This document shows, piece after piece, positions 45,309 through 57,330 of a stretch of 64,000 bases of DNA. The notes beneath the pieces were generated by a model that was not told where the DNA came from, searched no databases, and was given only the letters and a program-made list of their open reading frames with translations. The first letter of the stretch is position 1. Every line of letters begins with the position of its first letter. The DNA lies in NCBI GenBank assembly GCA_030549495.1, contig JAUIRK010001009.1, positions 248,001 to 312,000 of the forward strand. Reading direction: 5' to 3'. A program made the position numbers and the translations under genes. The DNA comes from Nectonema munidae (lineage: Eukaryota; Nematomorpha; Nectonematoida; Nectonematidae).

Positions 45309-46806
45309 ATGAAAGGCATACAAAAAGCGTCAAGTTATGAGATGGCAATAAAGCAATTGGAAAGTGCATACGTCAAAGTTCCTAACGAAGTTCATGCAAG
45401 GCACCTCCTCTCAACGCGCGTTCAATCAAGTGACGAGACCGTCGACTCTTTCTTTCAATCCTTGAAGGTGTTATCCATGAATTGCGAATTCAAAGAAGTA
45501 ACTGCCGATCAGCACAAAGATCTTTTCATAAGAGATTCTCTCATCTCTGGGTTGAGGAACAGTGCTATTCGAACCAGACTTCTTGAAAACACGAAACTTG
45601 ATCTCAACACCGCAGTCAATCAAGCTAGAGCTATGGAGCAAGCTTTAAGCCAAAGCGAAAGCTACGCGTCCAATACCCTAACGCTTGCTGCAACCACAAA
45701 CGAGAACCAACCTGATGAACTCTCAACCCGTCAAAATCGTGAAGCGTCAGAGATGGATAGTTGTTCTTCCTTTTTAAAATCTTCAAATGGAAATTGCTAC
45801 TTCTGTGGAGGTAAAAGACACCCTAGAAACTCTATAGAGTTGTGTCCTGCCAAGCGTCATATCTGCTTCAAGTGTGGTAAACTTGGACATTTCTCCAAAG
45901 TTTGTCGATCTGCAAGGAAAAACGTTTCAAACATCAATGGAACGTCGAAGAAATCCAGCTGGAAAAGCATCGTTCTTCTCAACGGCTCTAAATGTCAAGT
46001 ACTCGTCGACACTGGGAGCACCGACAACTTCTTGGACAAAGATACTGCTCGTCGACTGAATTTGAAGCTATATCCCTGCAAAGAAAAGGTCAGCATGGCT
46101 TCTAGCAAGTTCAAAATGCAGGTTATGGGAAGAACTCGTGCTCAATTGCAAATTCAAAATAAAGTCTACGATAATGTGGAGTTCTTGATTTTACCTAACT
46201 TGTGGAAAGAGGTCATCTTGGGAATTAGTTTTCTCAAAAGACATAAAGACATCACCATTGAATTCCGTGGGAAAGAACCCTCTTTGGATTTCCAATATCA
46301 CAGTGGAAACCTTGAAGCTCGTCATACATGTGCCACAAAGAACTCGAATGAAGTGAAACTTTTTAGATTCTTGTCTGCTAATTGTCGACCTCAGGTAACA
46401 AGAACTAGAAAGTTCAGTGAAGATGATCAGCGATTTATACGAAGTGAAGTCCAGAGACTGCTGAAAGCTGGAGTTATTGAAGAATCCAATTCTCCATGGC
46501 GAGCTCAAGTTGTCCTTGTTCCCAAAACCGCCGGAGGGAAGAGAATGGTAGTTGACTTCTCACGCACGATAAATAAGTTTACCTTAGCTGACGCCTATCC
46601 TTTGCCTGATGTAAATGAATTGGCACATAAAGTAGCCAAATTCAAATACTTCAGTTTAATTGATCTTCCCGAAGCTTATTATCAAGTGGAACTGGGAAAA
46701 GACGAGCGAATGTACACTGGGTTTGAAGCTGACGGTAGACTTTATCAATTCACGAAAATTCCGATGGGAGTAACCAATGGGGCCTCTGCATTTCAGCAAT
46801 GTCAGG
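45309..46806 (+). mobile_element. Ty3/Gypsy LTR retrotransposon fossil, gag to early RT
   Basis: One stretch covers a gag region (DETVDSFFQSLKVLS), a CCHC zinc knuckle (CFKCGKLGHFSKVC), an aspartic protease core (VLVDTGSTDNFL), and the start of RT (GVIEESNSPWRAQVVLV; PLPDVNELAHKVA). The order gag, protease, RT is that of Ty3/Gypsy. It is an incomplete, broken copy, and no LTRs were recognised nearby. Its coding part looks little decayed, so it may be a rather young fossil. Confidence 0.8.
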
Positions 46807-46970
46807 TCCCAAGTGAATGATTAGAAGTTCAAGCTTGTTGGGACTGTGATCCTTCAAACAGTCAAGGTAGTAAGTGAATCCTCTAAACCAGTGCTTCCAT
46901 AATTTTCCACTTTGTTCTTCGTTAGGGAGAACGTTGAACTCCTTTGGTCTGACGGCTTTTTCCATAAAGG
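46807..46970 (-). mobile_element. Gypsy gag-like piece on the opposite strand
   Basis: The minus strand reads MEKAVRPKEFNVLPNEEQ and WKHWFRGFTYYLDCLKDH. This resembles the N-terminal gag of the same kind of Gypsy element. It abuts the RT end of the larger piece in inverted orientation, which points to a rearranged or composite fossil. Confidence 0.55.
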
Positions 46971-47680
46971 GTTGGATGTTGAATAAAATTGTGATAAATA
47001 GAAAGAATCTGAAAGGCTGGAGCTTTTATTCAACAAATAGCGCGTGAAAAGACATAACTACATATATATATATATATATATATAAGAATTTGCATAGTAA
47101 AAGAAATGTCTTATTAATAGAATAGAAGAATTGTGATGTTCAGAGAAGTGTTAATGACAAATAATTAATGACAAAAATAAATATAACTATGACAGATAAT
47201 TATGGTTAAATGAAAAGATATTATGTGTAAGTTTATAAACAAAAATGATGATAATAGTAATAATAATAATAATAATGAAGAAGGGTTATTTGAATAATAC
47301 AGTCTGAAAAAAGTATAAATATTATTTGAATGATATTGTTTAGTAATGATCAAAAACAATATTTTTGAATAAAAAGCGAAAAAAAAATGAAAAAGTTTTT
47401 AATGTTTAAAGTTGTTATAAACTAAAACTTTTCATATGTAAGCTACATTTAACAGCAACCTTAATTTTTCTTGAATAGATTGCTGATGGGGGGGGGGGGG
47501 GGGGGGGGGGGGGTATGCATCCCCCTATCCCCCCTCTCGGTCCATCCCTGGTTGTACCTAACGAATCAGATTCAATTTTGAATATCTCTATATAATTTTT
47601 CTTTTGAATATCTCGCAAAAGAAGGATAAAACCTGTTGCACATATCAAATGTTACATCCAAATTCCAGAACTATATATTA
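46971..47680. other. Spacer with (TA)n, (AAT)n and a 26-base G run
   Basis: (TA)n lies at about 47061-47084 and an AAT run at about 47250-47275. Positions 47488-47513 are 26 consecutive G. The inverse of 47520-47549 reads cagggatggaccgagagggg, which resembles a hAT-like end, so the G run may be subterminal to a MITE. No gene was seen. Confidence 0.5.
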
Positions 47681-48702
47681 CACTGGTCAACAACAAATTT
47701 GTTGTCTGCATTTTTTAAGCTGATTTAGGACGAATCTGATGCGCTGAATCCAAAACTAAGATTAGTTTTGTTCAATCGGGTCAAGTTTTTGAGATATGGC
47801 CACATGTCGTTTTTTACATTTTTGTTCACATGTACGCATGTGTGGAGCATTTTAGAAGAAGTTGGTGGGGGTAAAATGTCATGTCAAATAATTGTTTTGA
47901 TTGGAAATAATTATTTTAATGACAAGAAGTATTCAGGTAAAAAGTTGTATTTCTTGAAATAACGAACTCTGAAGAATGTACAATAACTACACGCGCCAAT
48001 TTATGACTAATTTGTACCTATTTTTGTTTTGCAGGTGAATGATATGGCTTCTACCAGAAGATCGTGCAGAAATAAGCCCGATGTGTTTTGCTATATATGT
48101 GGAGAATACACCATTGTTCCTAATAGGAAGCCAGTCACAAGTTACATAAGGCGTGCTTACCATGCTTATTTTGGTATTAAACTTAGTGACCAGGATAAAG
48201 CTTGGGCGCCACACATGGTGTGCAAAGCATGCACCGAGACTCTGCGTTTGGAATTCCCATGGTTTGGAGGGAGCCGACAAACCATGTCACTGACTGCTAC
48301 TTCTGCGCTGTTGATGTGTCTGGAATCAACAGAAAGAACCGGGGCAGCCTCAAGTATCCTGATCTTCAATCAGCACGTCGTCCTGTAGCTCATTGTGATG
48401 CAATTCCAGTGCCTATCTTCGGTGAACTTCCTGACATTAGTGACGAAGAAGCCTCCAGTGTTGAAGGACATGAAGAAGAAGAAGATGAAGAAGAAGAAGT
48501 GGTTCTTGAAGATGATGCTCCACATCCATTTTCCCAAAAGGAATTGAATGATCTAGTTCGCGACCTCAGCTTGTCAAAGGACTCTGCCGAACAGTTGTAT
48601 CCAGATTGAAGGAAAAAAAACCTCCTCTCTGACAGTGCTCGCATCAGCTTCTTCCGCAACAGGCATCAAGAGTACCTCCGTTTTTTCTCTGAAGAGAAGG
48701 AC

Positions 48703-49164
48703 TTGGTGTACTGTGCTGATATTGCGCAGCTTCTGCTCAAGCTTGGAGTGCCACAGTACGAACCCAAAGATTGGAGACTGTTCATTGACAGCAGCAAGCG
48801 ATCACTGAAATGTGTTCTGCTACACAACGGCAACCAGTTTGCCTCTGTACCCATCGCTCACTCGACTACACTGAAGGAGAAGTATGAAGCGGTGAAGTAT
48901 GTGCTGGAGAAAATTGGTTATGATCAGCATAAATGGTTTATTTGTGTTGACCTGGAGATGATGAACTTTTTGTTGGGACAACAGTCTGGCTTCACCAAGT
49001 ACCCATCTTTTCTGTGCATGTGGGATAGTAGGGACCGTGCTCAGCATTACACGAAGAAGTGCGGGAGGAATTGGTGCCATGCAAAGAAAGGAACGTCATC
49101 AATGACCCTCTGGTGGACAGAGACAGAATACTCTTCCCACCGCTGCACATCAAGCTCGGCTTAA
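48703..49164 (+). pseudogene. Central part of the Chapaev-like transposase
   Basis: This open frame covers VYCADIAQLLLKLGVPQYEP, WRLFIDSSKRSLKCVLLHNG and CVDLEMMNFLLGQQSGF, then goes out of frame after RAQHYTKK. The CVDLEMM Asp may be the first catalytic acid; that is a guess from position and context. The block SLKCVLLHNG.....VPI is the one matched by the old copy near 20617. Confidence 0.55.
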
Positions 49165-49619
49165 TCAAGCAGTTCACCAAGGCTCTGGACAAAGATGGTG
49201 ACTGCTTCACTTACTTGTGCCAGGCTTTTTCAGGATTGACCTTGGAGAAGTTGAAAGCTGGCATCTTTGATGGTCCTCAGAACAGTCAGCTCATCAGAGA
49301 TCCAGAGTTCAAAAACTCAATGAACGAAGTGGAACTGGAAGCGTGGAAGACATTTGTTTTGGTAGTGAAGAACTTTCTTGGCAACAATAAGGCCAGAAAC
49401 TACGCAGAACTTGTCAACAACATGCTGACTGCTTTCAGAAACCTGGGCTGCAACATGAGCATCAAGAAGCACTACCTATTTTCACATATGAACTGGGTTC
49501 CTGAGAACCTGGGTTCAATGAGTGACGAGCAGGGGGAGAGATTCCATCAAGACATGAAGGAGATGGAGACCAGGTATCAGGGTCGCTGGGACGCAGTCAT
49601 GATGGCTGACTACTGTTAA
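49059..49619 (+). pseudogene. C-terminal part of the Chapaev-like transposase
   Basis: The frame runs REELVPCKERNVINDPLVDR, PPLHIKLGLIKQF, LSGLTLEKLKAGIFDGPQ, NLGSMSDEQGERFHQDMKE, RYQGRWDAVMMADYC. The E in GERFHQD followed by ME.RYQGRW is strongly conserved in the unnamed arthropod relatives I remember, and could be the last catalytic acid. It stops at 49617-49619, close to where relatives end with a basic tail (RSSKKRKFKP is visible just after in another frame). Confidence 0.55.
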
Positions 49620-49943
49620 TCTGAAGAGAGATGTCCCTGCCGCTGAACATTCCAGGAGTTCGAAGAAACGGAAGTTCAAGCCCTGAAGTTTGAACAGTGG
49701 TGACGAAACATGCAATTTACTTGTACTTACCTTTATCAATGCCCACCATTCAGATGACAGTAATCGATGTTTCTATCATGTAATCAATAAATGTGGTTGG
49801 CAAAACATTTTTTTTCTTAAAAACACCTGACCTGATGGAGAGAAACGGATGCCATTTCCTGATTCAGCAGTGCCAGAATACCCTAATTCACTTGTAGAAA
49901 TCTAGACAACATTCAGAAAGTAAAAAATTGTTGACCAGTGTTA

Positions 49944-51220
49944 TTGTATATATCTCTTATCAAAATTTCTGAGTGTATTTTTTCTCTTCTCTACAAATTA
50001 ATTTTCTTCTTTTAAATTTTGAGCGCCAGAAACTACTGCTGGTTTTTTTCAGTCATTTATATATTTAAAAGTATTGATTTTTATTTATTTGAACATTGGT
50101 GTTATGCTGGTCTTGAAAGGGTTAAAACTGGCCTAATTTGTTTAGAACACAATTTATAGTTTTGAAGAAAAAGTCAGGGCTAGATATAATTTAACATACT
50201 TTCCTTTGAATAAAAAGCAAAATTTACGTTATTTTCAATTGCGTTTTTCAAATCTGCAGAAATGTTTTGCCAGAACATTGTTGGCGATATCTCTTCATTC
50301 TAAATAAAGTTCAAACATTCAGAATGCAAGAGAAAATTGTATTTATTCTTTAAGCTAATTTCATTCTCCCTATATCTCTTTTATGAAGGCAAAGGCTTGA
50401 CGACTTTTTTGAGAAATAGGCGTTAACTAAAATAGAATCATTTTATGCTTCAAAACAATTTCCAACAATATTACTTTATGTTCTTCTTTCCCACTCTCTG
50501 TTCCTTCTTTTCTACTCTTTGCATTTAATGATTGCATTTATCTGAAGAAGAACAGAGTGGTCGAAAATTAATATTGTTAGAAATTATTTTTACTAAAATC
50601 TTTCAACACTTATTCATGCCTTCTCACCAACATTCCCTTCTTGTGTTTGAATAAACTTTCAATGAAAATAAATTTTTTTCCTTTTAGCCTCTTTTTAAAA
50701 CCTCATCCAAAGAATAAAGTTCTTCAATGATCGATAAAAGCAGAGTTACGATTAAGAGGATAATAATGCGTATACCAAATTTCGTAAAAATATTCTTTCG
50801 TGTGTAATATCACAGTTTATACAAATTTTTCAGTTCTTACAAAGCCCGCTACATCCGCTTATTGAAACAGGAAACCAGTAGGATAGCCCATATGTAGTAG
50901 AGAGACTAAGAAGGAAACCGGTCATTACAATGAAAGGTAAAAAATGTGAATAAATATCGGTAAAAAGCAAAAGAGTTTATATAGCATTTTATTCTATAGG
51001 AATTTGAAATAGGGAAGTCAATTTTTTTATTTTTTAATAAAATATATATATTTTTTTTAATTTTTTTTATTTTTTATCAGAGAATGGAGAGAGCTGATAA
51101 AATTTAACAAAATTAAGATTCGTATAAATCAGTTTACTGCGTCTTCGTGTGTTTTTTTGTTCTCAATAAATAATGTTTGAGAGGAATCTTATATAGCTAG
51201 TTTGACAAAATGAATAATAT
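49944..51220. other. Spacer, nothing recognised
   Basis: This is AT-rich DNA with no supported gene or repeat between the Chapaev-like element and the next SINE. Confidence 0.4.
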
Positions 51221-51366
51221 AGGTAAAGGTACTGTGGGGTGTCTTCATCAAAAAGGCTCAATTGCGCCGCTTGTATCGAAATATGAAGAAAGTAGACTTG
51301 ATGCGGGATCGAACCAAGACCTTGAGTTATCGAAACCCAGTATCTAACCAAGCTTATACTCACGCG
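51221..51366 (-). repeat. tRNA-derived SINE, family 1, copy 2
   Basis: The minus strand starts gcgtgagtataagcttggtt (A-box part), then GATACTGGGTTTCGATAACT, a B-box GGTTCGATCCC, and the body ending cagtacctttacct. It is the best preserved copy of the family. Copy 3 lies 740 bases away in the opposite orientation. Confidence 0.7.
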
Positions 51367-52108
51367 TATAAAGGGCACTTCTAACTTACTTTAGTACTAA
51401 CTACACATGTATAGTGAATTTTTTGTAATTTAATTCAAAGTTATGTATTGTCAATCATTTAGAATATATTTTTTGCTTTTGATTACAACATACCTGCTAT
51501 GAATATTGATTTAAACAATTCGACGAATTCACTAGTATTTAATGAAATGCTTTGAAATTTCAAGTAATTACTAAAATCACACTCCATAGTTATTTCACGA
51601 AGTTCCTAGGAATTACATCGAATCTCAAGGTATTTCTGTGGATTCACGAAATTCCAGAGATTTTAAAAATTCTCGGAAACTATGATCCCACTCTCTTACT
51701 GCACCATATATAAAGTTTAATCATTTTTAAAAGTACTCTTACAAAAGCTATGTCTCACTCACTTCCTTCCACATTGATAGCAATAAAATTGTATGCATCT
51801 GCTTTTTCCACAATCTACCCTACATTGTGTAATACTTTTGAAAATTCATTTGCACATATACTAAAGTTACCTCTGGAAAATTTTAATTTTTAAAGTCCAG
51901 CCTTGAACTTTACATTACTTTTAAACTTTTACGCTATGCAAAAAGCACGCTTCCTTTATTAACAAAATGTAACTTTTAAGTAACCAAAAAAGTAACACCC
52001 TTTTCTTTATTTTTATATATAAATATTCAAATGTTCTTAACATTATTATTTTCAAATTATATTTTATTGTTGATTGTAGCCAGCCATGAAATGCGGCTAT
52101 ATGAATGC
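51367..52108. other. Spacer between two inverted SINE copies
   Basis: AT-rich; nothing was recognised except the flanking SINEs. Confidence 0.35.
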
Positions 52109-52256
52109 TGCATGAGTAAGGTTGGTTAGATACTGGGTTTCGATAACGCAAGGTCTTGGGTTCAATCCTGCATAAAGCCTACTTTCTTCATAGTTCGATA
52201 CAAGCGGCGCAATTGGGCCTTCTTGATGAAAATACCCCACGGTACCTTTACCTTTG
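52109..52256 (+). repeat. tRNA-derived SINE, family 1, copy 3
   Basis: The plus strand reads gcatgagtaaggttggttag, atactgggtttcgataacgc, ggtcttgggttcaatcctgc (B box GGTTCAATCC), then the shared body to ggtacctttaccttt. The minus-strand open frame at 52097-52327 is only the complement of this repeat. Confidence 0.7.
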
Positions 52257-53548
52257 TAGTCAGCCAGTGGAGTACCAATAGGGGCGTTAAGGGGCACGCT
52301 CGGGCGGCAAAATTCATTTGTTTTCATTTTAAACTATGTAAAAATAGTTGCTAGAAATTGTCATTTCATTTTGCATGCCTATTAATTCCATTTTTAGCGT
52401 TTTGAAGTCTTATTAAAAGTTTTAACTGACGACAAAATTAACTTTCGGCCTGGGGTCACTTTGCTTAGATTTGTAAACTGGCAAAAACAAATGACTTTTT
52501 AATGGGAACTATATAAGAACGAGAAACACAGTAAGATAGTTCTATATTCCGCTTTCATATTTTTCAATTATAGTAAGCCCGTACGTCAGCCTCCCCACAC
52601 TTCTATTAAATGTTTATCTTCATAAATCCCAAAAATAGAATGGATTTTTTTAAAGATTATTTATTATTAGTGATTTGCTCAAAATTTTACTCTTAAATCT
52701 TTTCTATATTATATGTTTTGTGTTTAAATAATATAATTTTTGTTGTCGACGCAATATTTCGTATGTCCATCAAATCTCTTGTCAAAGTAGCCATCCAGTT
52801 AACAGGGAAAAACTCAGCAAAGAACTTTAAGAGATGTTTCTTATTTGTTCAATTTTTTCAAAGTAACGATGAAGCAATTAAAAAATTAGATAATCCGACA
52901 AAAAATGTGGATGCCTTCTGAAGAACTGTATATCATAAAGACATTTCTTAATTTATATCTCAATAAATTTGGCACTGTTTGCTTAAATCATAATTACGCT
53001 CTTCAAAAGTGACAAAATTTGTTTGATCTCAGCGCGTTCCATAATTAAAAAAGACTATCCATTTATAGTGATCAAATCATAAGACCAAATCAAAATGCAT
53101 TTTCCACTTTTACGAGAATGGAAAAATTGCATTCACATTTCACACACAAGCAAACGCTCTCTATACGATGCATGGATGGAGAGAGAGAGAGAGAGAGGTG
53201 TTAGTGGTGCAAATAATACTTTGTAGAATTGAACAATCAAGATTTTCATTAGGGTTTATAAATTTCTTTGTTTGCTTCGCAAAATGTGTATAACCCTAAC
53301 AATAAATTTAGTTTTATTCCCGTTTGTGATGACATTGAAAAGTTATATTTGAATTGAAATTGGCTGTTTAAAAGTATTTTATACTAAGGATGCAGAATAT
53401 AAATGTGTAGATTAGATCTAAGAGTGTTTTTCCAGTTTAAGATTTGTATAAAAATAATTTACTTTGGGTGAGTACAATCCGAAAAAGAGAAATTAGATAT
53501 GCAGATATTATTTAATAATGATGCAACTATTGCAAATTGGTTTCTTAC
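52257..53548. other. Spacer with an (AG)n microsatellite
   Basis: (GA)n lies at about 53177-53198. The open frame at 52718-52921 (plus) has no known relatives that I can name. Nothing else was seen. Confidence 0.35.
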
Positions 53549-53707
53549 CAGAAGCTCAAGTATCAGTGTTCTGGTTTCCCTTAAAATTTGTTCTGACATT
53601 TCGGTAGATTTGATCTCCAATTTTGTAAGCAAAAATTTGATGTCACTGGAAGCCTTAACATCTTGACATTCTTGAAAGCTCATTCTTTCAAAAGGATAAT
53701 TTATAAT
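53549..53707 (-). CDS. Candidate internal exon of an unknown host gene
   Basis: An open frame of exactly 53 codons is bounded by an acceptor (ccctatttttaacgtttag, then ATT) and a donor (CTTCTG then GTAAGA). The length is a multiple of three, so the exon would be phase-symmetric. The peptide includes MSFQECQDVKASSDIKFLLT and KLEIKSTEMSEQILRETRTL; it is hydrophilic and probably helical, with heptad-like leucines. I do not recognise a family and found no partner exon. It could be chance, or a lone exon of a gene spread through this repeat-rich DNA. Confidence 0.3.
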
Positions 53708-54609
53708 CTAAACGTTAAAAATAGGGAATTATATGAACGCATTTCAAATCTATACTTATATGCTCGCTCATGCTATGTTTAGTGAAGAATTGTCAAGATT
53801 ATAGAAAAAAATGTTAGTTCTAAAACATGCTCAACAAATTCATTAACATAACATCTTAGATAATACCCACTTTGGTGGATGTTATAGAAAGCTCAAAATT
53901 AATGCGTCTAATTTTTTGAAAAAATTTCTTTTTTTGAAAACCGAAGATAAAATGAAAATAAAACGCAATTCTACTTATTCGAGAAATATACACATCAAAA
54001 AATAAATAATTCATTCAGATATATAGAATTTAAGATTTACGCTAATTCTGAAATTCAAAAAAATGCTCATAGATAAATTTCCTTTTTGAATTTAACCAGC
54101 AAGGGCTGCTCAAAAATACATATTATACTAAATAAAGTTCCAGATATGATTTAAAGAGACAATAAACGAGTTCAATAGCGATGAACACTCGATCATAACT
54201 TCAGCAGGAGTTACAATCATAACAAGAGATAGATTTCAGATCAGAGGTAATTTAGCTTACAACAGGTGGAAATATTCCCAGAAAAGCTCGATTATTCTCA
54301 ACAAATCAAAAGCCAAAATTAAGTTTCAATAATTGTGTATTTTTCGCTATTTAACATAATGTTGCAAAAAGAAACTTTAAACTGTGAAACTTTGTAAAAT
54401 ATGTTTAATCATATACTCGAAACTAGCTTGTACATTATACAGCTAGAAGAACAACTTGTCCCCACTTGAAACGAATTAAAATGGGATGAAAAAGAAGTTT
54501 GATTTAGATTTTAATTCATTGTGAGTATATTGCTGGTTCCATAATTAAATTAAATTAAACTAATAAGAGCACATTGCCAAAGTGAGCACTGGTCCCCAAA
54601 GTTGGCGAT
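53708..54609. other. Spacer, nothing recognised
   Basis: AT-rich, with no gene or repeat supported. Confidence 0.35.
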
Positions 54610-55230
54610 AGCGCCCAAAGGTGTGTTTTGGATTTGCAAGGGGCGCTGTGAAAAGTTACGAAGGTCAAGCATTCGCCATTGACGTCAACGCAGCAGAGCT
54701 TGAGATGGAAATTGAGGACATTCAAATGCTTTTGAAACCTCGGAAGGAAAAACCGGCAAACGCTATGAAGTTACTTGGTTTCCTGTCCTCGCACTCGGAA
54801 CTCTGTCCGAATCTACAAGTGGCTCTGAGGATCATGCTGACAATTGGATCTTCTATTGCATCCTGTGAAAGGTCATTCAGCAAGCTAAAACTTATCAAGT
54901 CCTGCCTAAGGAGCACTATGGGGCAAGCCCGCCTCCAAAGTCTGGCTCTTATGAGCATTGAGAAAGAAGTTCTCGATCGTGTTGATTTTGACGAAGTCAT
55001 CGATAATTTTGCTGCTGCTAAAACACGAAAAATGAACATCTAATGGAGACTGTCTTCGACTCAGTCTGTATATATCTGAATTATGTGGGTTAATAAAAAT
55101 GTGAGCATTTTTTTCTAAATCACCTTTTAAGCCAGAATGGGGTGGGGATGAGTGAGAAAAGAAAGAGCAAGGGGTGAGGGGCTCCATTCAGAACATTTTC
55201 CCTTGGGCGCCACGATCTCTTGATGCCCTG
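54610..55230 (+). pseudogene. hAT transposase C-terminal fragment
   Basis: The open frame 54621-55043 reads MKLLGFLSSHSELCPNLQVA, SIASCERSFSKLKLIKSCLR, STMGQARLQSLALMSIEKEV. This is the classic hAT C-terminal dimerisation region (ZMYM1-like). The frame is open to its stop at 55041-55043, but the catalytic core is absent. The 3' end gggcgccacgatctcttgatgccctg at about 55205-55230 looks like the hAT terminal repeat. Family A copy 3 begins directly after it. Confidence 0.7.
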
Positions 55231-56451
55231 ATACGTCAAATTTGTTTTCAAAAAATTAAGTTATGCTCTAAAATTTTTAGTTTTTGTTGAAGCTCTTTAA
55301 GTTTTTCTGATTGACTTTTTTTCGTTAAAAGTTATTATAAAAGGCAAATCATTGCAAAATGTTAAAAATTATTTTACTTTTGTAGATTTTTGTAGCTTGC
55401 ACCAATTTAACTTTTAAACTATTTAGGAATGAGGCTGAGAAAAATGGAGTAATGCAATCTTAATTTATTGTTTGATTTTTATTTGCACAATTTTATCTTT
55501 ATTTTATACTCTTTTTTGAGAGTCTAACTAACTTACAATTATTCTTATACACTAAAAAGAATGGAAAAATTCCAATACCAAGTTTTCTAACTTTAGTTTT
55601 ACATTTTTGATAGAAATTACCTCAGAAAATTTATGTAATTTCGATGGGTTTTTTTTTATTTATTTTTCTCTAATTTTTTATGAAGAAGGAACAACTGAAA
55701 ATTAATAAATCATTTTTTTTCATTCAATAAAATTTCTAATTTTTTTATTATTAATTGATATCTTTACCTCTTTTCTACACATAATTTGGAGATGGTGCGC
55801 ATCTATTTGAAGTGATAGGGCGGGGGTTAAAGTTTACATTAAGCTTATTAAGAATGAAATAGAATAGACAAAAGAGGAGTAGGAATTCAGAAAGTGTTGT
55901 CTTTTTTGGAAGACGCTTGAAAGTCCGCGCCCTCCAATAATTTCAAGGATGTGCGCCCCTGAAACATTCACATTTTTTTCATATAAACATTGCAGTGTGT
56001 CTAGTAGACTCTTTTCTTTCAGACTACATTCACTCATATAAAACTCTCCAACCTTCAGTCATTTGTTTTCAGTTGTTTTCTCTATGAATCAAATATTGTT
56101 TCATCAATTCCTGTAATGTGCTTGATAAACTACTTCATTTTCAAATGATAAGCTTATTGGCTCCCCCCTCCCCTCCCCAACAATTTTGGATTTTTTTAAA
56201 CTAGTGTATATATTCGATATGTAAATTTAATTAAAATATTTTCGCTGGAAGTATAGTATTTAAATTCACCAATTTTGTAAAAAAAAATATAGTCTTATAA
56301 ATTTAGGACTTTAAGTATGTGCTGAATACACTCTATTTTAAAGGATTGCTTGTATATTTGGTCTTTCGTGGTATTTCCAGACCACTAATTTTGAAAATTG
56401 CAACCAAAAAATTTCTCTCCCCCAATAATTTTGAGGATGTGCGCCCTCATA
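55231..56451 (+). repeat. Repeat family A, copy 3
   Basis: It starts at atacgtcaaat, follows copies 1 and 4, and ends at gaggatgtgcgccc. It lacks about 50 bases present in copies 1 and 4, precisely the TATA-like segment. The internal boundary-like signature is at about 55937-55970. The start at the hAT end is sharp, so it was probably cut or inserted there. Confidence 0.6.
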
Positions 56452-57105
56452 TAGGATAGCTTTAAAATATGAATATTTTTTAAAATTAGGAATTTTAAAA
56501 ATGTCTACGTAAAATGTTACCAACGAATGCAAATAACCCTTGATTAAAAATGGAGTTATTCAATGGATGTCATTTATTTTGCAATAATAACATTGTAAGG
56601 ATGATAATAATAAATCTACCAATAAACGAAAAGATGTTCGAATGCGGTAGTGTTTCTTTTTATTTCCTAGTTTTTGGAAAAAATGGCGAAACCCAAGAAG
56701 GCAAAGATCTAGCTTTAAAGCAGCTTTTTCAGTGTTTTCCGTAGTCGACTTGTTCTATCTATAAATTTATCCAATAGATTTCATGAAACTTTGGGATGTT
56801 TTGATCTTTTTTATAGTTCATTGGATGTTTATCCACATTTTTAAGTTTTTACGAGTTGTTCGATTCTTTTCATATTTTTGAATGATTTTAATCTGTAAAA
56901 AATTGTCTGAAGTTTTTATGCGTTAAATATTTCTTTCGATATCTTCCAGTACCATCACTATGGAGGAGAATAATTAATTACAGTGGATAATTAATTAGGC
57001 TCAAGGGCATTTACCCTGGGAAATAGGGGTTGGTCTTTTTATGGGTACATTATTCTTTATATAGGTTATAACATAATTTGATTCGAATATTGTGTGTATA
57101 TTTAA
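56452..57105. other. Spacer, nothing recognised
   Basis: No gene or repeat could be supported. Confidence 0.35.
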
Positions 57106-57330
57106 TTACAATATGAATATATTTAAGCAATTTTTGTCATGTAATAAACTTGTTGACATATTAGATACTTTGTTGGCCCACTTGCACTTATCATACTTTT
57201 TGTGATGAAATGTACAACTAAAATTTATATCATGGTAACTAGCGAAATGTTGTATCTGGGACTGACTCTTCTCCTCTTTATGGAAACGGCTTTTTTCTCT
57301 CTCTTCCATTGCTTGCAAAACATTAATCCA
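57106..57330 (-). pseudogene. Possible Myb/SANT-associated protein remnant
   Basis: The minus strand reads EKWINVLQAMEEREKSRFHK and EEKSQSQIQHF, preceded by a stop. The W..VL.AMEERE...FHK.EE.Q wording recalls the tail of Myb/SANT-like proteins that accompany some DNA transposons. The match is short and from memory only. Confidence 0.25.

Larger units (their letters stand above)
47681..49940 (+). mobile_element. Chapaev-like DNA transposon, 2.26 kb, complete ends, decayed gene
   Basis: The 13-bp terminal inverted repeat CACTGGTCAACAA is flanked by TTA on both sides (47678-47680 and 49941-49943). CAC ends with a 3-bp TWA-type duplication fit the Chapaev-3 branch of the CMC superfamily as I recall it. 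A 4-bp TATT reading is also possible if the repeat begins with A. The protein starts at ATG 48044, just after a 3' splice-site-like tttttgttttgcag. It shows FCYICGEY, a Cys pair near VCKACTETL, PMVWREPTNH, DCYFCAVDVSG, an acidic run (about 48470-48520), CVDLEMMNF, PLHIKLGLIKQF, SDEQGERFHQD and MMADYC. Frameshifts lie near 48250, 48610 and 49050. Related protein sequence occurs at 16072-20880. The superfamily is an inference; that it is a DNA transposon is well supported. Confidence 0.75.

Noticed and set aside
48390-48659. Ser-rich minus-strand open frame
   Set aside because: It is the complement of the acidic run of the Chapaev-like protein.
52097-52327. 76-codon minus-strand open frame
   Set aside because: It is the complement of SINE family 1 copy 3, and similar frames appear wherever that SINE occurs.
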